A stretch of 64,000 bases of DNA, from NCBI GenBank assembly GCA_024699855.1, contig JAMPIQ010000002.1, positions 124,001 through 188,000 of the forward strand, in the 5' to 3' direction. Origin of the DNA: Aphelenchoides besseyi. Its lineage: Eukaryota > Nematoda > Chromadorea > Rhabditida > Aphelenchoididae. Below, piece by piece: positions 47,501 through 58,694 of this stretch (position 1 is its first letter; every line of letters begins with the position of its first letter). The position numbers were made by a program, and so were the translations under genes. Under the pieces are notes generated by a model. The model worked only from the letters and a program-made list of their open reading frames with translations. It made no database searches and was not told the origin of the DNA.

Positions 47501-50076
47501 CACCAACTCGAAGAATTGTATTGGAAATTATTGCGTCTTTGTTTGATCCACTTGGTCTTTGCTCGCCAACAATGCTCCTTATCAAATCATTTCAACAATC
47601 ACTCCACGTCAAAAACCGATTGAACCAAAAGAAAACGGTCGATCCAACTGCCCCCATCGAGCAAAACCGAACATCAATCAGATGAGACGACAAACTCAAT
47701 CCGGAAGAACAAAACGAATGGAAAAACTTAACGCAAAATCTCCTCGGACAATCACTTTCAATTCCTCGGCTCATTGGTCCCGAAGGAATGTCCGAAAATA
47801 TGGAATTGCACGCATTTTGTGACGCATCGACAAAAGGTTATGGCTCCGCTATTTACATCAAATACAAAACAAACGGCATCACGAAAACTCATCTCCTGAT
47901 CAGTAAATCACGAGTTCCACCGTCCAAACGCACGTGCACATTGCCTGAATTAGAACTACTCGCAGTTTTGGTGGGAGTTCGACTTCTGAAATCGACACAA
48001 AGCGCACTTTCCATTAACATTCATCGTGCGATTACGTGGACAGACTCGTTAATCGCAGTGCAGTGGATCAACTCAACTTCAATGGAAAAGAACCGTTTCT
48101 TTGACAATCAAATCAAGCGAATCAAAGAAACAGGAATGAAACTTTTTCGTCATGTCCCGGGGACAGACAATCCGGCAGACATTCTATCTCGCGGAATGCA
48201 ACCAAACCAACTCCCAGAATCACAAACTTGGTGGTGCGGCCCAACGTTTTTGCACAAACCAGAAAAAGAGTGGCCATCTACTTTGAACGTTGATTTAGAC
48301 GCAAATACTCTTGAACCACGTGAACAACAGCCGTTTCATTCAGCAATGTTACTGACAACACGCGACGACAAACCGATTTCTTGGATTCAATATCAGAACT
48401 TCTCATCGTGGCCGTCATTAGTCCGAGCACTCCGCAGATTGAAACAAGCAGCTCGAGACTACAGAAGGAAAACCGATCCCACTGCTCCAAAAGTAGCTAC
48501 GCCAAAAGAAGCACGCGAGTTGCTCTTTCGGGAAGCACAACGATCAAATCCGCCAACAGAAAATGACATCCGCAACTTAAACATCACCGCCGATAAGGCA
48601 GGAATTCTCAGATGCAATTCAAGAATCATCAACTCAAGCTTGCCACACGACACTATCAATCCAATCGTGCTTCACCCGAAGGCAGCGATCACATCGTTAA
48701 TCATTTTGCATATTCATCAAGCTCATCAACACGCAGGAGTAGGAATCACTCTCTGCAATTTACGTCAACAATTCTGGATCGCGCGAGGCAGACGAACAGT
48801 TCGTGAGACATTGAGATCTCATTGCCTTCATTGTCGTCCATTTCGCGCGAACCCATTCAAACATCCCGATATGCCAGCACTTCCAATAGAACGAGTACAA
48901 CGCTCAGCACCGTTCCAAACCTGTGGAACCGATCTCTTCGGTCCATTTAATGTCAAAAACGCGAATAGTCCAATCCAAGTTTACGGCGTAATCTTCTCAT
49001 GTTTCACCACAAGAGCTACACATTTAGAAGTAGTTGAAAGTCTCAACACTTCAGATTATTTGTTAGCTTTCGATCGATTTATTTCGCGCCGTGGTTTGCC
49101 AAAACTTATGTGGTCAGACAACGGCACGAACCTCACGTCAGCAGCCAAACTCTTAGTCCAAAACTACGGCACAACAGAAGACTTTACCTGGAAACACATC
49201 ACGCCATTAGCTCCTTGGAGAGGAGGTCATTACGAACGTTTGATCAAGCTGGTTAAGGACTGTCTGAAACGGACAATCGGTCGCCGAAAACTTACTTTAT
49301 CAGACTTTCAAACTTTGATGACACAAGTTGAAAGCACGCTGAATTCGAGACCAATCATCGCAGCTCCCGATTCCTTTGACAACAAACTATCGCTATGTCC
49401 AAACGATTTTCTAAGACCCGAAGGTCTAGAAACCGAAACAACGACTGCCCATTACGAGGCAAATTCGGAAGACGATCCAACATTTTATTTACCAAATGAG
49501 AAGCGCCAAACGTTAATCGATTTATGGAAATCTCAAAGAATCAGATTGGACAAGTTCTGGGAGCTCTGGAAAGCGAATTACCTCATCACATTACGGGACC
49601 TTCCATCACTATATCCCAACGCTTCCAATTTCAACAATCAAATTCCTCAACTCAACGATATCGTCCTGATTGAAAAACAAACTCCACGAAATCAATGGCC
49701 CATGGGCAAGATTACTAAGCTAGTCCCAAGTGCGGACAGCCGAATCAGAACAGTCGAAGTACGCATGCCCAACGGCCACATCCTGAAGCGCGCGATCAAT
49801 CAAATTTATAGTCTAGAACTGACAAATGATAAAGTCAATCATTGTCTTTTGTTTCAGCCATCAATGTCACATCGAAATCCTCGTCGCGCGGAGGAACGGG
49901 AGCTTGTCGTCCCGAAATTGAAAGTCCAGGACCATCCGCTGGCACTCATCACAATCCACGAGCGCACGAAATTGGGACTCGAACCACACGCAACCTGTGC
50001 AGCAGGTGCAGATGAACATACGGATTGCCAGCCGGTGGTCATCGACGATTTCGTACAACCGCCAGTGGGCGGGTGA
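44593..50076 (+). pseudogene. BEL/Pao gag-pol, two in-frame stops
   Basis: One frame runs from 44593 to 50076, interrupted by TAA at 45025-45027 and TGA at 47683-47685. Gag part: coiled coil, then zinc knuckles CAFCREEAHWMAQC and CDKCLKPGHVASNC and a third variant near 45610-45800. Protease: IFDSGG near 46003. Reverse transcriptase: ISADIRKAF near 47010 and YVDN near 47253 (Asn where YVDD is usual). RNase H: HAFCDASTKGYGS near 47805. Integrase: His/Cys motif with CLHC near 48820, TDLFGPF, WSDNGTN and GGHYERLIK. A C-terminal DUF5641-like domain follows. No in-frame ATG is visible at the start; the ATG at 44546 is one frame off. Confidence 0.92.
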
Positions 50077-50900
50077 TGGGAAAAATGCAGATTCGCAGCC
50101 TAGCATTCGGAGTCTATGTAGCTTGGCTAGCGGAACGAGTCGAGCGAGACAAGAAGGAACAAGAATTCGAGGCGGCCATATACCGAAACCACCCACAACA
50201 ACTCTTACAGTTCCATCGTAAGCTCGTGGACCAAACCGTCTTTGCCGGGCGGCCAGCTGAGTGGATTCAGTCCCGGCACATCAAAACGGCAATGGAGATC
50301 TGGTTTACGAAATGCAAAGTTAGCACTCGAACGCTCAATTTGGCAAAATATCGAAGCTTCAACTCACGACAAGTCGAACTGATGCTTGGCCACATTCCAT
50401 TGTACCACGCCTTCTGCACTGTAGCCAATTCCATCAAAAAAGAATGCTTCTTCAAAGATTCCGTTGAAATCAACTCGAAGCGTCTTATCTTCAGTACCAA
50501 GGATCACGAGCTTCTCCAAGGAATGAAGAGCATCAAAAGTCAATCGGTCCGAAATCTTGATGAAGTGCTTCAAACTCTTCAACAGTCATTCTTGTCACGT
50601 CGCTGCCACTTCATCGCCATCATTATCAACGGTCAACTCATCGAAAGCGATTCGATTCAACACATCAAACGAATTATTGTTGATATCCAAAAACTTGCAT
50701 CCCGCTTTCCGCACGTTACGACGATCTGGTTCGACAATACAACTCCACCGATTCGTCAGGCCACGGGCTTCAACTCATCCGAAATCAGGGCCGAAATCAC
50801 CTTACAACAAGGATCATTGGACATCCGGCGCTTTCAATGGGTTACATCATCCGGTCACGTCAGCAGTGACCAAGAGCGATTGAATGAAAAGCTAAATTGA
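50076..50900 (+). CDS. Third ORF of the BEL/Pao element, unknown function
   Basis: 274 residues from an ATG at 50076-50078 that overlaps the pol stop (TGA 50074-50076) as TGATG, to a stop at 50898-50900. It is intact although gag-pol is broken. There is no signal peptide and no membrane anchor, so it does not look like an envelope protein. The N-terminal half is basic and helical. The C-terminal half alternates strands and helices (FIAIIINGQLIES, then RFPHVTTIWFDNTTPP), loosely like an SGNH/esterase fold, but without a clear GDS motif. Function unknown. Confidence 0.65.
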   Translation: MGKMQIRSLAFGVYVAWLAERVERDKKEQEFEAAIYRNHPQQLLQFHRKLVDQTVFAGRPAEWIQSRHIKTAMEIWFTKCKVSTRTLNLAKYRSFNSRQVELMLGHIPLYHAFCTVANSIKKECFFKDSVEINSKRLIFSTKDHELLQGMKSIKSQSVRNLDEVLQTLQQSFLSRRCHFIAIIINGQLIESDSIQHIKRIIVDIQKLASRFPHVTTIWFDNTTPPIRQATGFNSSEIRAEITLQQGSLDIRRFQWVTSSGHVSSDQERLNEKLN

Positions 50901-51031
50901 TACCTCAATTGGCTCGATCTTCTCCTCTGCACTTAATGGGTGTTTAGTGACTAGAACTCTCGACGTTCAGTCTGCCCCTTTTCGTTAAAGTTAATTCCTA
51001 ATTGCAATGCACTACGCACGGCCGCCGGGAG

Positions 51032-51231
51032 TGTCGCGACTGCAAGGGCGCGAGTCGCCAGAACCAACCCTGGCGACTCCGCCCCCCCTGCAGTGGCGAT
51101 ATAAAACGGCGGTCACTCCGTTTTTTCTCACTTTTTTCTTAGGCCTATTTTTGTAGTTGTTCTCTTTTCTTCGCCCCGTTCTCCTCCGACCCCGTTTATG
51201 TTTTAATCGTCCTAATAAATTGATTCTAACA
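51032..51231 (+). repeat. 3' LTR of the BEL/Pao element
   Basis: 200 bp, nearly identical to the 5' LTR. It is preceded by GCCGCCGGGAG, a weak polypurine tract at best. Confidence 0.93.
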
Positions 51232-51483
51232 TGAGTTTTACCCTCTTTTTATATCCTCAAAATCCGTTCGATTTCCTTATCAGAAACCTTTTTTGCTCAG
51301 AAAATCGCTCAATCTCCGCCCATGAACGTGGACAGATCATTGATCATTGAAACGTCTCATGTTACTGCCAATCGACGGCCATTTCTTTACTGCGGGTAAT
51401 CTGTTCGATAAGCCGTCTGTCTGGTAATTTTTGACCTCACAAAGAGTGCTTGTGATTGGCTACCGCTGCTCACACTTTCGATT

Positions 51484-51905
51484 TTACTTGTGGGCATTTG
51501 TGCTATATGGCTTTCTCAAAGCTTTTTTTAAACAGAGAATGCAAAGTACAAAGATTATGTTCGTTTCACCGTTCCTTTTGTAATATTCCAATTCCTTGGA
51601 GACGCACTTTGTAGGTTTGTGTTGAAATCGAGACGAATCAACAGAAATAGATTTATGAACGACAAGTAACAATAACAGCAATAATGAGAAAAGCAGAATG
51701 ATAACCAACCCACTGGCGCCTGCGAGCCCAAAACGACCCCAGCCGATCAGCGGATTGTTCTTCATCGATTTCGCGTGCTCGCGACATTTGCAAATTGATA
51801 CAAACAAAACAACGACATCCACAAATCCCACACAAATTGTAGATCGAAGTTGCTTATGAAGAACTGATTCGGCAATTGATAGCTCAATGAGTTGAAGATG
51901 TCGAG
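51484..51905 (-). CDS. Hypothetical membrane protein exon
   Basis: Open minus-strand frame with two hydrophobic stretches, FVDVVVLFVSI near 51800 and LVIILLFSLLLLLLLVV near 51690, separated by a Cys/Lys-rich loop, and a polar tail to a stop at 51484. The frame opens just after a TGA at about 51905. Upstream exons were not identified. It could be the membrane end of a receptor-like or mobile-element surface protein. No family is recognised. Confidence 0.35.
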
Positions 51906-52408
51906 ATCGTATTCACACGACCATTTTGTTTGAGTTCGGTACGTCGATGTCATTGTAGCAGAAACATCAAAGATCAAATAGTCGAAAAACGACCTAATCG
52001 TCATTATGATTACCGTAGAGAAGCTTGGACGCAACGATCTTTACTGCGGGAAAGCGTGTACATTTTTATGGCGCAATCAGATTAATTTACGATGCGAATG
52101 AATATCTCGTGTAGACAACCCGGGGTTATGATCGATCCACCGCGATCATTGGAACTCAAACGCAAATACAATTTCTTTTTGGCCATTTCTCCTATTTTAA
52201 TTTCGCACTTGAATTTCTCTGCAAAACTCAGATTCCATTGGCGCTATCGGTTTTAATGGAAAGCTCCTGAAATGAATTGGTTCTATTTTTGATCTTATCC
52301 AACTGAACTGATTGACATTTCGAATACTCGCGACTTTAGTTTTCACTCAATCGCTTTTACTTCTTTTTTTAGAAACTTTAACGACCTTCGAAGAATTTAA
52401 GAATAGCA

Positions 52409-54217
52409 ATGGACTATCCAACACTTCACAATGTCGATGTAAACTTTGCAAACTTGGCGGAATTGCTTCAAACGGAAGAACACAACAGACAAAACGATGA
52501 TCGTGCTTTTGCCTCGATGCTGAACGATCATGAGTATTTGGCAGCCATCCACATCCTCGCCACGCTGCCCTCGGGGTCGTGCACGACCATTCGTCCGCAA
52601 AGAGCTGCAAGCCGCCGACTACTACGACCCATTGAACCAGCCTCTTGAGTCTCAACTGAAAGAATTTGTCGAACGAATGGTCAAGTTAGTTGGACAGCAA
52701 TTCAACTTAGATGTCCGTTCAATTGCGCAACAAACACTTCCTGGATGTTGCCAACAAACGTCGGATGATTCTTACAACTGCGGAGTTTTCATCTCCGAAT
52801 ACGCACGTCAAATCATCACCAACGACAACATCGACCAAAGCCTCACAGCTTGGACAGCTAATGAGGAACGAAAACGGATGCGTGAAATCCTCAACGACAT
52901 CATGCTGAAGAAGGTTGGACCAAGACAAGCGGCCAAACAAGGTCGACGTGAAAACTCGACAGAGCAATTAGTGAAGCGAGCGAAGTACGAGGATCCTTCG
53001 CTTCAACAAGACGCACAACATCCATCGTGCGAAATTGACGATGATGTCGTTGAGTTGCCAGCAGCATCAACAACCCCTTCAGCTGCCGGTCCATCGACTC
53101 CAACTGAAACACCATGGTGGATCCCCATTAAGAAATACGAAAATGGAAAGGACAAGATAACGTTAGGAAACGTGGCATCCAAAGTTTACAACAAGATCGC
53201 GGTAAGTGAACTGAAAACATTGTAAATAGGGCACCAAAAAGTGCTGCTATTTTTCGTTCATGGATTTCAACATTTGTTTTCAACTGTTTTTATTTTAAGG
53301 ATTACGTGGTGAAGAAGACACCCGAGAAACAAGCAGCCAAAGCTCTTGACGAAGAGACTCGGTAGAAAAAAGTTTGTATGACAGTCATTAATATGATGTG
53401 TTTAGGCATTAGATTCGAAACCTGGATTTCCATGCCTAAAACCTGGTTGCGATTATGTGGCGACGCAAAAAGTCAATTTAGAAAGACACCAACAGAGTTC
53501 GAATTGTCCAGTTACTCGCCACATTTACGTAAGTTCGCCGTATTAGGGCATGAAAAATGACGTTCTAGGTCCAAAACGAAGACTTATTGTACCATTGCCG
53601 CGACCAAAAACCGCCATTATGTGATCCGAAATGCACTTACAAAACTGCAGAAAGCCGTTATATGTCCTATCATTGCACACAGCTCAATGCTACAGCGTGG
53701 CTCAGCGTATACAACAAGTTAGTTTATAGCTTAGTATTTTAAATGCGTTAAATTTAGGTAGCAAATTTGTTCGCGGCAGAGGGCAAATCGGTTTCGGAAT
53801 CAAAAAGAAAACAAATGGCGTTGATGGCTAAAGAATGGAACAAGAAATGGTAACAGTTCAAACGCCGAAAAGTCAACTAAGTCAGCAACAATCATATTTC
53901 TATTAGTATACTGCAATTTCAGGTGTCGTTGACGTGGCAAAAATAATTGAAAAGAAGATTCGGACTGATGACGACATCAAGAAGTTGTTAGAACGACATC
54001 TTGCGCCAATTCGTGAAGCTGCCACGGCTGATTTCATCAAATTTTGTGTGGTCAATTCTGATCCATGCGCCAAACTTTTGATCTGTGCGACGTTGGACGA
54101 TTCGAAATTCTACAACTTCGTGTTGTCTCACACGCCGTTCCAAACAAACTTCAACACCTACTACTTGACTAATCAATGTAAAGAGCACCTTTACGTTGGA
54201 ATTACACGTACATACAG
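52409..54217 (+). CDS. C48 (Ulp1-like) peptidase gene, multi-exon
   Basis: ATG at 52409. A frame change near 52560 leads into ADYYDPLNQPLE (catalytic Asp) and GCCQQTSDDSYNCGVFISEY (Gln and Cys, near 52745-52800). The His-containing part is missing, suggesting an internal deletion. An acidic/proline-rich stretch follows. Exons with correct phases continue to 53300-53355 and, from 53411, to RFETWISMPKTWLRLCGDAK. A Cys/His-rich stretch (YHCRDQKPPLC, CTYKTAESRYMSYHC) near 53590-53680 is open but out of phase with the exon before it. The last exon from about 53925 encodes VVDVAKIIEKKIRTDDDIKK. The original stop (TAG) was split by the mariner inserted at the TA of 54213. Probably a transposon-associated protease gene, partly decayed. 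Confidence 0.5.
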
Positions 54218-54307
54218 GGTGGGGCAAAATGAACTCCCACTTTTTTTCTGAAAAAAATTTTTTGAAATGTAAAATTGGAAAAATCAGTTAGTTTTGTTGT
54301 TTTCTTT

Positions 54308-55485
54308 ATGAGTTATGGTGATCAAGAAAAAGCGAAATACGTTGCTGTGTTCATTGAGGGGGCGTACTGTTACGTCAAGTTTGGCAAACGAATTCGTCGT
54401 GATGCCGGAGATGATGATGCTCGTAACCCCGATCGCAAAACCATCCAAAAATGGGTGGACAACTTCTTCGCCACTGGTTCAGTGCACGGCGAGCGCGGTA
54501 TGCACAAGTCCAAGTGAGTTCGAGTTTTGCTTTTTTTTCATTGCCCTTTAGGCGAGGTCGAACCGCAGAAGCAATTGACGATGTTCGAGAAGCGTTCGAG
54601 GCCAACCCACATCTTTCAACGAGGCGCAATCCGTTCGTTATTGGACCCAGTGGTGATGGAGAAGACGAGCCAACCACTCAGATGTCACGAAGCACACTCC
54701 AGCTTATCCTCAAAGAAGACCTGAAGATGCGTCCCTACCATCTTCAGATGGCACACGCTCTCGACGCTCCAGATCCCGCCACGCGAATGAACTTTGCCCG
54801 AGACGAGTTGATGCGTCTGGCGGCTGATCCGGATCGGTTGAATAACTTGTTATTCACCGATGAAGCCCACTTTCATCTGGATGGGTGTGTGAATCGGCAG
54901 GATTGGATAATGTGGGCAGGTTCCAACCCGCATTGGTTCGATACCCGGCGTCTTCCCTCCCCGAAAGTGACGGTGTGGATGGGCGTTGGCATTGAAGGCA
55001 TGATTGGCCCAATTTTTTGGGAACCATCAGCCGGTCAACGGGGAATCAACTCCCAGGGGTTGGAACAAATCCTGGTGAACGAGATCCTGCCAACCCTTAG
55101 GGGTTGGCCCAATTTCCACAACATCTTGTTCCAACAAGATGGCGCCCCGTGTCATATTGGGAACAACGTTCTGACTTTGCTCGATCGTGAATTCCCAGGC
55201 CGGTGGATTGGAAGAGGAACCCGTGACCATCCAGCGCCCGTGGCTTGGCCACCTTGATCCCCTGATCTCACAGCATGTGATTTCTGACTTTGGGGTTACA
55301 TGAAAGGCCGAATATTCAACAGTGATCAGCGTCCCAGATTGCTCGACGAATTGAAGACGGCAATCGTCGAAGTCGCCGACCAAATAAGACGAAATCGACC
55401 AATGCGCGAACGAGTCATGGCCAGCTACCAACGGCGCCTTCAAATCTGCCTCGATCGACAAGGGGGACAAGTGGAAATCCGGTGA
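54308..55485 (+). pseudogene. Mariner-type transposase, two stops
   Basis: ATG at 54308, a 38 bp intron (54514-54551), then one long frame. An N-terminal helix-turn-helix region is followed by LLFTDEAHFHLDG (first Asp, near 54850), LFQQDGAPCHIG (second Asp, near 55130) and SPDLTACDF (third acidic site, near 55260-55285). Two TGA codons, at 55255-55257 and 55285-55287, interrupt the last motif; the frame otherwise continues to GGQVEIR and a stop. It is nearly intact and recent. Confidence 0.88.
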
Positions 55486-55490
55486 AATTA

Positions 55491-56658
55491 CAGGGTGTCC
55501 CAGCTGAAATCCTCATTTTTAAACGCTTATAACTTTTTTATGTGTGAACCGATTTTTATGAAACTTTTTTTGTTGAATAGCCTGAAGTTGGCATTTTTGT
55601 TTCATATTAAATTCGATACAAATTTCTCAACGGAAGTCATCGATAGAAGCAAACTTCTGAAATGAGCGCTTTCTTTCACTTGCGTTCTCTCTTTCATTTT
55701 TTCCACTCAAAATTTCTCATGGGGTTTGGTTGGTTAAAATCAAAAAGTTTATGCTTCAAATTTCAACTTTTTTTCCATCATTATCGATAACCAGTTCCAA
55801 TCGACGTTCATAATCCGTAATTGCACGATTCACCATATCCTGCGGCAAATTCGCAAATTCAAATCGACTTTGCAAGTCATTCAAATCCGTTGGTTGAGTA
55901 CGGTAGATTTTTCCTTTGACATATCCCCAAAGAAAGAAGTCACAAGGAGTTAGATCGGGACTATACGGAGGCCACCGATGAGGAGCTGGGTTTGCCGGAG
56001 TTCCACGACCCATCCAGCGCAGTGAAAACGTGTCGTCCAACCAATCCCGGACTGCAACCGAAAAATGCGATGAACGGAAGATTTGGAGGGCATGTTTTCA
56101 AGATTTGCTATTGCTCGCACCGAAAGATTTGGATTGTTGCGAATAGCGTCCAAAATTGCTTTAACGTTCTCTTCGCTACGAGCCGACCTGACAAAGAAAT
56201 CAGAAAAGGAAATCAAGAAGACGAACCGTGATCGATTCGGTTTTTTTGCTTCACAAGTCCCGCGATTCAAAAGTTCATCAGTCCAGCGCGAAAAGTTCGT
56301 TCGATCGGGTACAGAAGCGTGCCGACTCAATCCAAAATGACTGCGGAATTGACGTTGAACGGACGTTGCACTTCCAGTTTTGGCAAACACCAGAACACAG
56401 TACGCCTTTTCTTGAGCAGACCAAACCCCATGAGAAATTTTGAGTGGAAAAAATGAAAGAGAGAACGCAAGTGAAAAAAGCGCTCAATTCAGAAATTAGC
56501 TTTTATCGATGACTTCCGTTGAGAAATTTGTATCGAATTTAATATGAAACAAAAATGCCAAGTTCAGGCTATTCAACAAAAAAAGTTTCATAAAAATCGG
56601 TTCACACATAAAGAAGTTATAAGCGTTTAAAAATGAGGATTTCAGCTTGGACACCCTG
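55491..56658 (-). mobile_element. Nested mariner-type element with central deletion
   Basis: Ends CAGGGTGTCCCAGC (55491) and the complement to 56658, with TA on both sides, inserted in the 3' part of the 54215 element. Inverted repeats extend about 200 bp. The family is the same as the element at 33076-34029. Confidence 0.9.
55756..56390 (-). pseudogene. Mariner-type transposase lacking its catalytic centre
   Basis: Two overlapping minus-strand frames. 55950-56390 covers the helix-turn-helix region (TSVQRQFRSHFGLSRHA, SEENVKAILDAIRNNPNLSV). 55756-56040 covers the C-terminus (MGRGTPANPAP, WPPYSPDLTPCDFFLWGYVK). The part with the first two catalytic Asp residues is deleted at the joint, so it is non-autonomous. 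Confidence 0.85.
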
Positions 56659-56856
56659 TATTACGGTTAATAAATTCCGATCTCAAAGTAAAAACAGACC
56701 GATTTTTCATTTCAAAAAATTTTTTTCGGAAATAAGTGGGAGTTCATTTTGCCCCACCCTGTAGAGTGTTTGTCAAAAGGAACTAAACGACGGTGTTTGC
56801 ACTCCAACTACTTCTGAAATAGTTGTCAATCGAACTTCTTTTCAGTCGCCTAATAT

Positions 56857-57795
56857 TTAAAAAACATAATCGGCAATGATGATGGTGATAGTGATGGGGT
56901 GAAGTTTTTGAGGTTTTGAGCAAAAACAAAGTGTTCTAACTTTTAGATTAGAGTATGGAGAGTACGTATTTGACATTTGTTTTGCAAGATACGAACTTTT
57001 ACTGAGTAAAATTTTTGACTTGAAATTAACACTGAAATCGGTTTTTCTGATCAAACCATATCGAAACTTGAGCCGATTGCCTTGAAAGAACATAGCGTTG
57101 TGCGCATCAGTAGGGCTCATCGACATGCAATATATGACAGCATATAAAATAATCACAATGGAGTTATTAACTTTGGTAGAAATTTTCTGTTCATTTTTGC
57201 TCCAAATGCGGGTCCACATATTTTGGTTGTAAAGATGTTTCTCTAATATGTATATTAGCATTCTAGAAAGCGCAATTAAAAAGCGTTACAATGGTATATA
57301 GTACATAGTTTGAGGATGACTACTCACAAAGATACGATCGATATAATGCGGGCCTTAAAATTTGGGCTTAAGTGGACTTCGGCAGCCAATTGTTGGACTT
57401 TTTGTCATTGATTGACAGATGTATGTTAGCAATCCAGAAAGCTCATCTAATGAGTGTTACAACAGTATATAATACGCAACCCGAAGATAGATATTCGAAT
57501 CAATATAATGTGAGATTACGGATTTTTTCGGTTTCAGTGCGAATCGAGAGGTAGTTGTTGTAATTTTCTGTCGTGGTTTGACAGGTGCATATTAGCATTC
57601 TAGAAAACTCAATTAATGAGCGTTACAACGGTATTTAATACATGTCTCCAAAACAGCTATTCGCAGAGATACGATCGATGTAATGTCAAGTTTCTGATTT
57701 CTTGATTTCAGTGCATTTCACCAGTTAATTGTTGAATTTTTTGTTATTGTTTACAAGTAAAGAAAGCGAGCGGCGAAGCCGCGAGTCTTTCTGGT
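56857..57795 (-). mobile_element. Inverted homologue of the 34736 element, with tandem array
   Basis: Read on the minus strand it starts CCAGAAAGACTCGCGG at 57795, as at 34736, and ends at GCCGATTATG near 56865. It is about 300 bp longer because of a tandem array. The shared 134-138 codon frame has few differences from the left copy. Confidence 0.8.
57255..57757. repeat. Three tandem units of about 165-173 bp
   Basis: Units begin TTAGCA at 57255, 57428 and 57592. Each contains a 'GTTACAA.(G/A)GTAT.TA' core, a 'GATACGATCGAT(A/G)TAATG'-type block and an end like TTTGTCATTGATTGACAG. Units differ from one another by roughly a quarter, so the array is not brand new. The copy at 34736 has about one unit. 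Confidence 0.75.
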
Positions 57796-58694
57796 TTACA
57801 CGGATCGTCAAAACACACACGTCATCATGTTGGCGTTTTGAATAAACACACCGCTAAATCGAAGATTAATGGACTTAATCAATAGTATACGTTGGAATCC
57901 GAAATCCTTGAAACCATGTAAACATCATCTTCACCATTCGACCCAATAAAAGACGGCGACTGTTGAGGACTTAGAGAGGAACTTAAACGACGAAACGAAT
58001 ACGTTGAACTGGTGCGTAAGTCGACTTGAAAACATATAATCGAAAAGTTTGTCTGTCGTAATTTCAAACAACGTACAATCCACCACATGATTGGACTGCA
58101 CAAGCGACGAGCGTGTTCTTTGATTGAGCCATCTAAACAATCGGTTATTTCGTATTGAAGAAACAGAGTACTTGGATGAAATAACCAACAAGTTCACTCC
58201 ATTAATGGTCTGAAGGTCCTAAATTTTCAATCAAAAAAACTTAATTAATCACTTTCTATCTGACAAAACCCAAAGATTCGAATATTTTGACCATCTATAA
58301 TCGTAACAATAAGCAGAATTGGACAGTAGGGTTTCAGGCTCTTTGACCATCTTTTGAGAATCAAGAAGATTAAAATTGGATTGGGCAAAAGGCCAATATC
58401 TGTAGAAACAAGGTAGTTGGCTTGAAGGATGTTTTGAAGCGACGCAGATTTCGAGTCGCCAACCGTAGCATTCATTCAATTAGCGTTTAAGATAACTAGC
58501 TCGTGAATTGCGGATAGTGCTCAAGAGATCACAAATGATTCAAGTTGGCGGTTATTTTTAACGAGCAGCTGAAAGTTGGAATCAAATACACTTCGACGTC
58601 AAAATACCGCCCAAACATTTGCTGTTTGCCGAGTTCAAAGTCCTTTTCAAAAATTGCACTAATGGATTCCTGATGGTTAATTATTCGAAGCTAA
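57796..58694. other. Intergenic, uncertain short ORFs
   Basis: Minus-strand frames at 57879-58103, 57931-58197 and 58245-58479 overlap or abut, with no recognised domain. Possibly remnants of a gene; none can be supported. Confidence 0.3.

Larger units (their letters stand above)
44073..51231 (+). mobile_element. BEL/Pao LTR retrotransposon, full length
   Basis: 7.16 kb element with LTRs at 44073-44273 and 51032-51231 (TGTCGC...TAACA), flanked by the 4 bp duplication TGAG (44069-44072 and 51232-51235). The LTRs differ by about one substitution and one base in a C run, so the insertion is young. It has a primer-binding-like site, a single gag-pol frame with BEL/Pao domain order, and an additional downstream ORF. 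Two in-frame stops break gag-pol. Confidence 0.95.
54215..56761 (+). mobile_element. Mariner-type element carrying a nested element
   Basis: Ends CAGGGTGGGGCAAAATGAAC (54215) and the complement ending at 56761; TA at 54213-54214 and 56762-56763. The transposase is on the plus strand, and a second mariner (55491-56658) sits between its stop and the right terminus. Without the insert the element would be about 1.38 kb, a normal size. Confidence 0.9.

Noticed and set aside
50076..50900. Env gene of the BEL element
   Set aside because: No signal peptide, no transmembrane anchor, no cysteine pattern of a surface glycoprotein.
34736..57795. A single 23 kb Polinton/Maverick-like element, because its ends are inverted copies and it contains a cysteine protease and an integrase.
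   Set aside because: The inverted ends are copies of a small dispersed element; the left one has its own GATCA duplication inside the C48 domain. The integrase belongs to the BEL element and the protease to a Helitron relic. No polymerase B, packaging ATPase or capsid gene is present.
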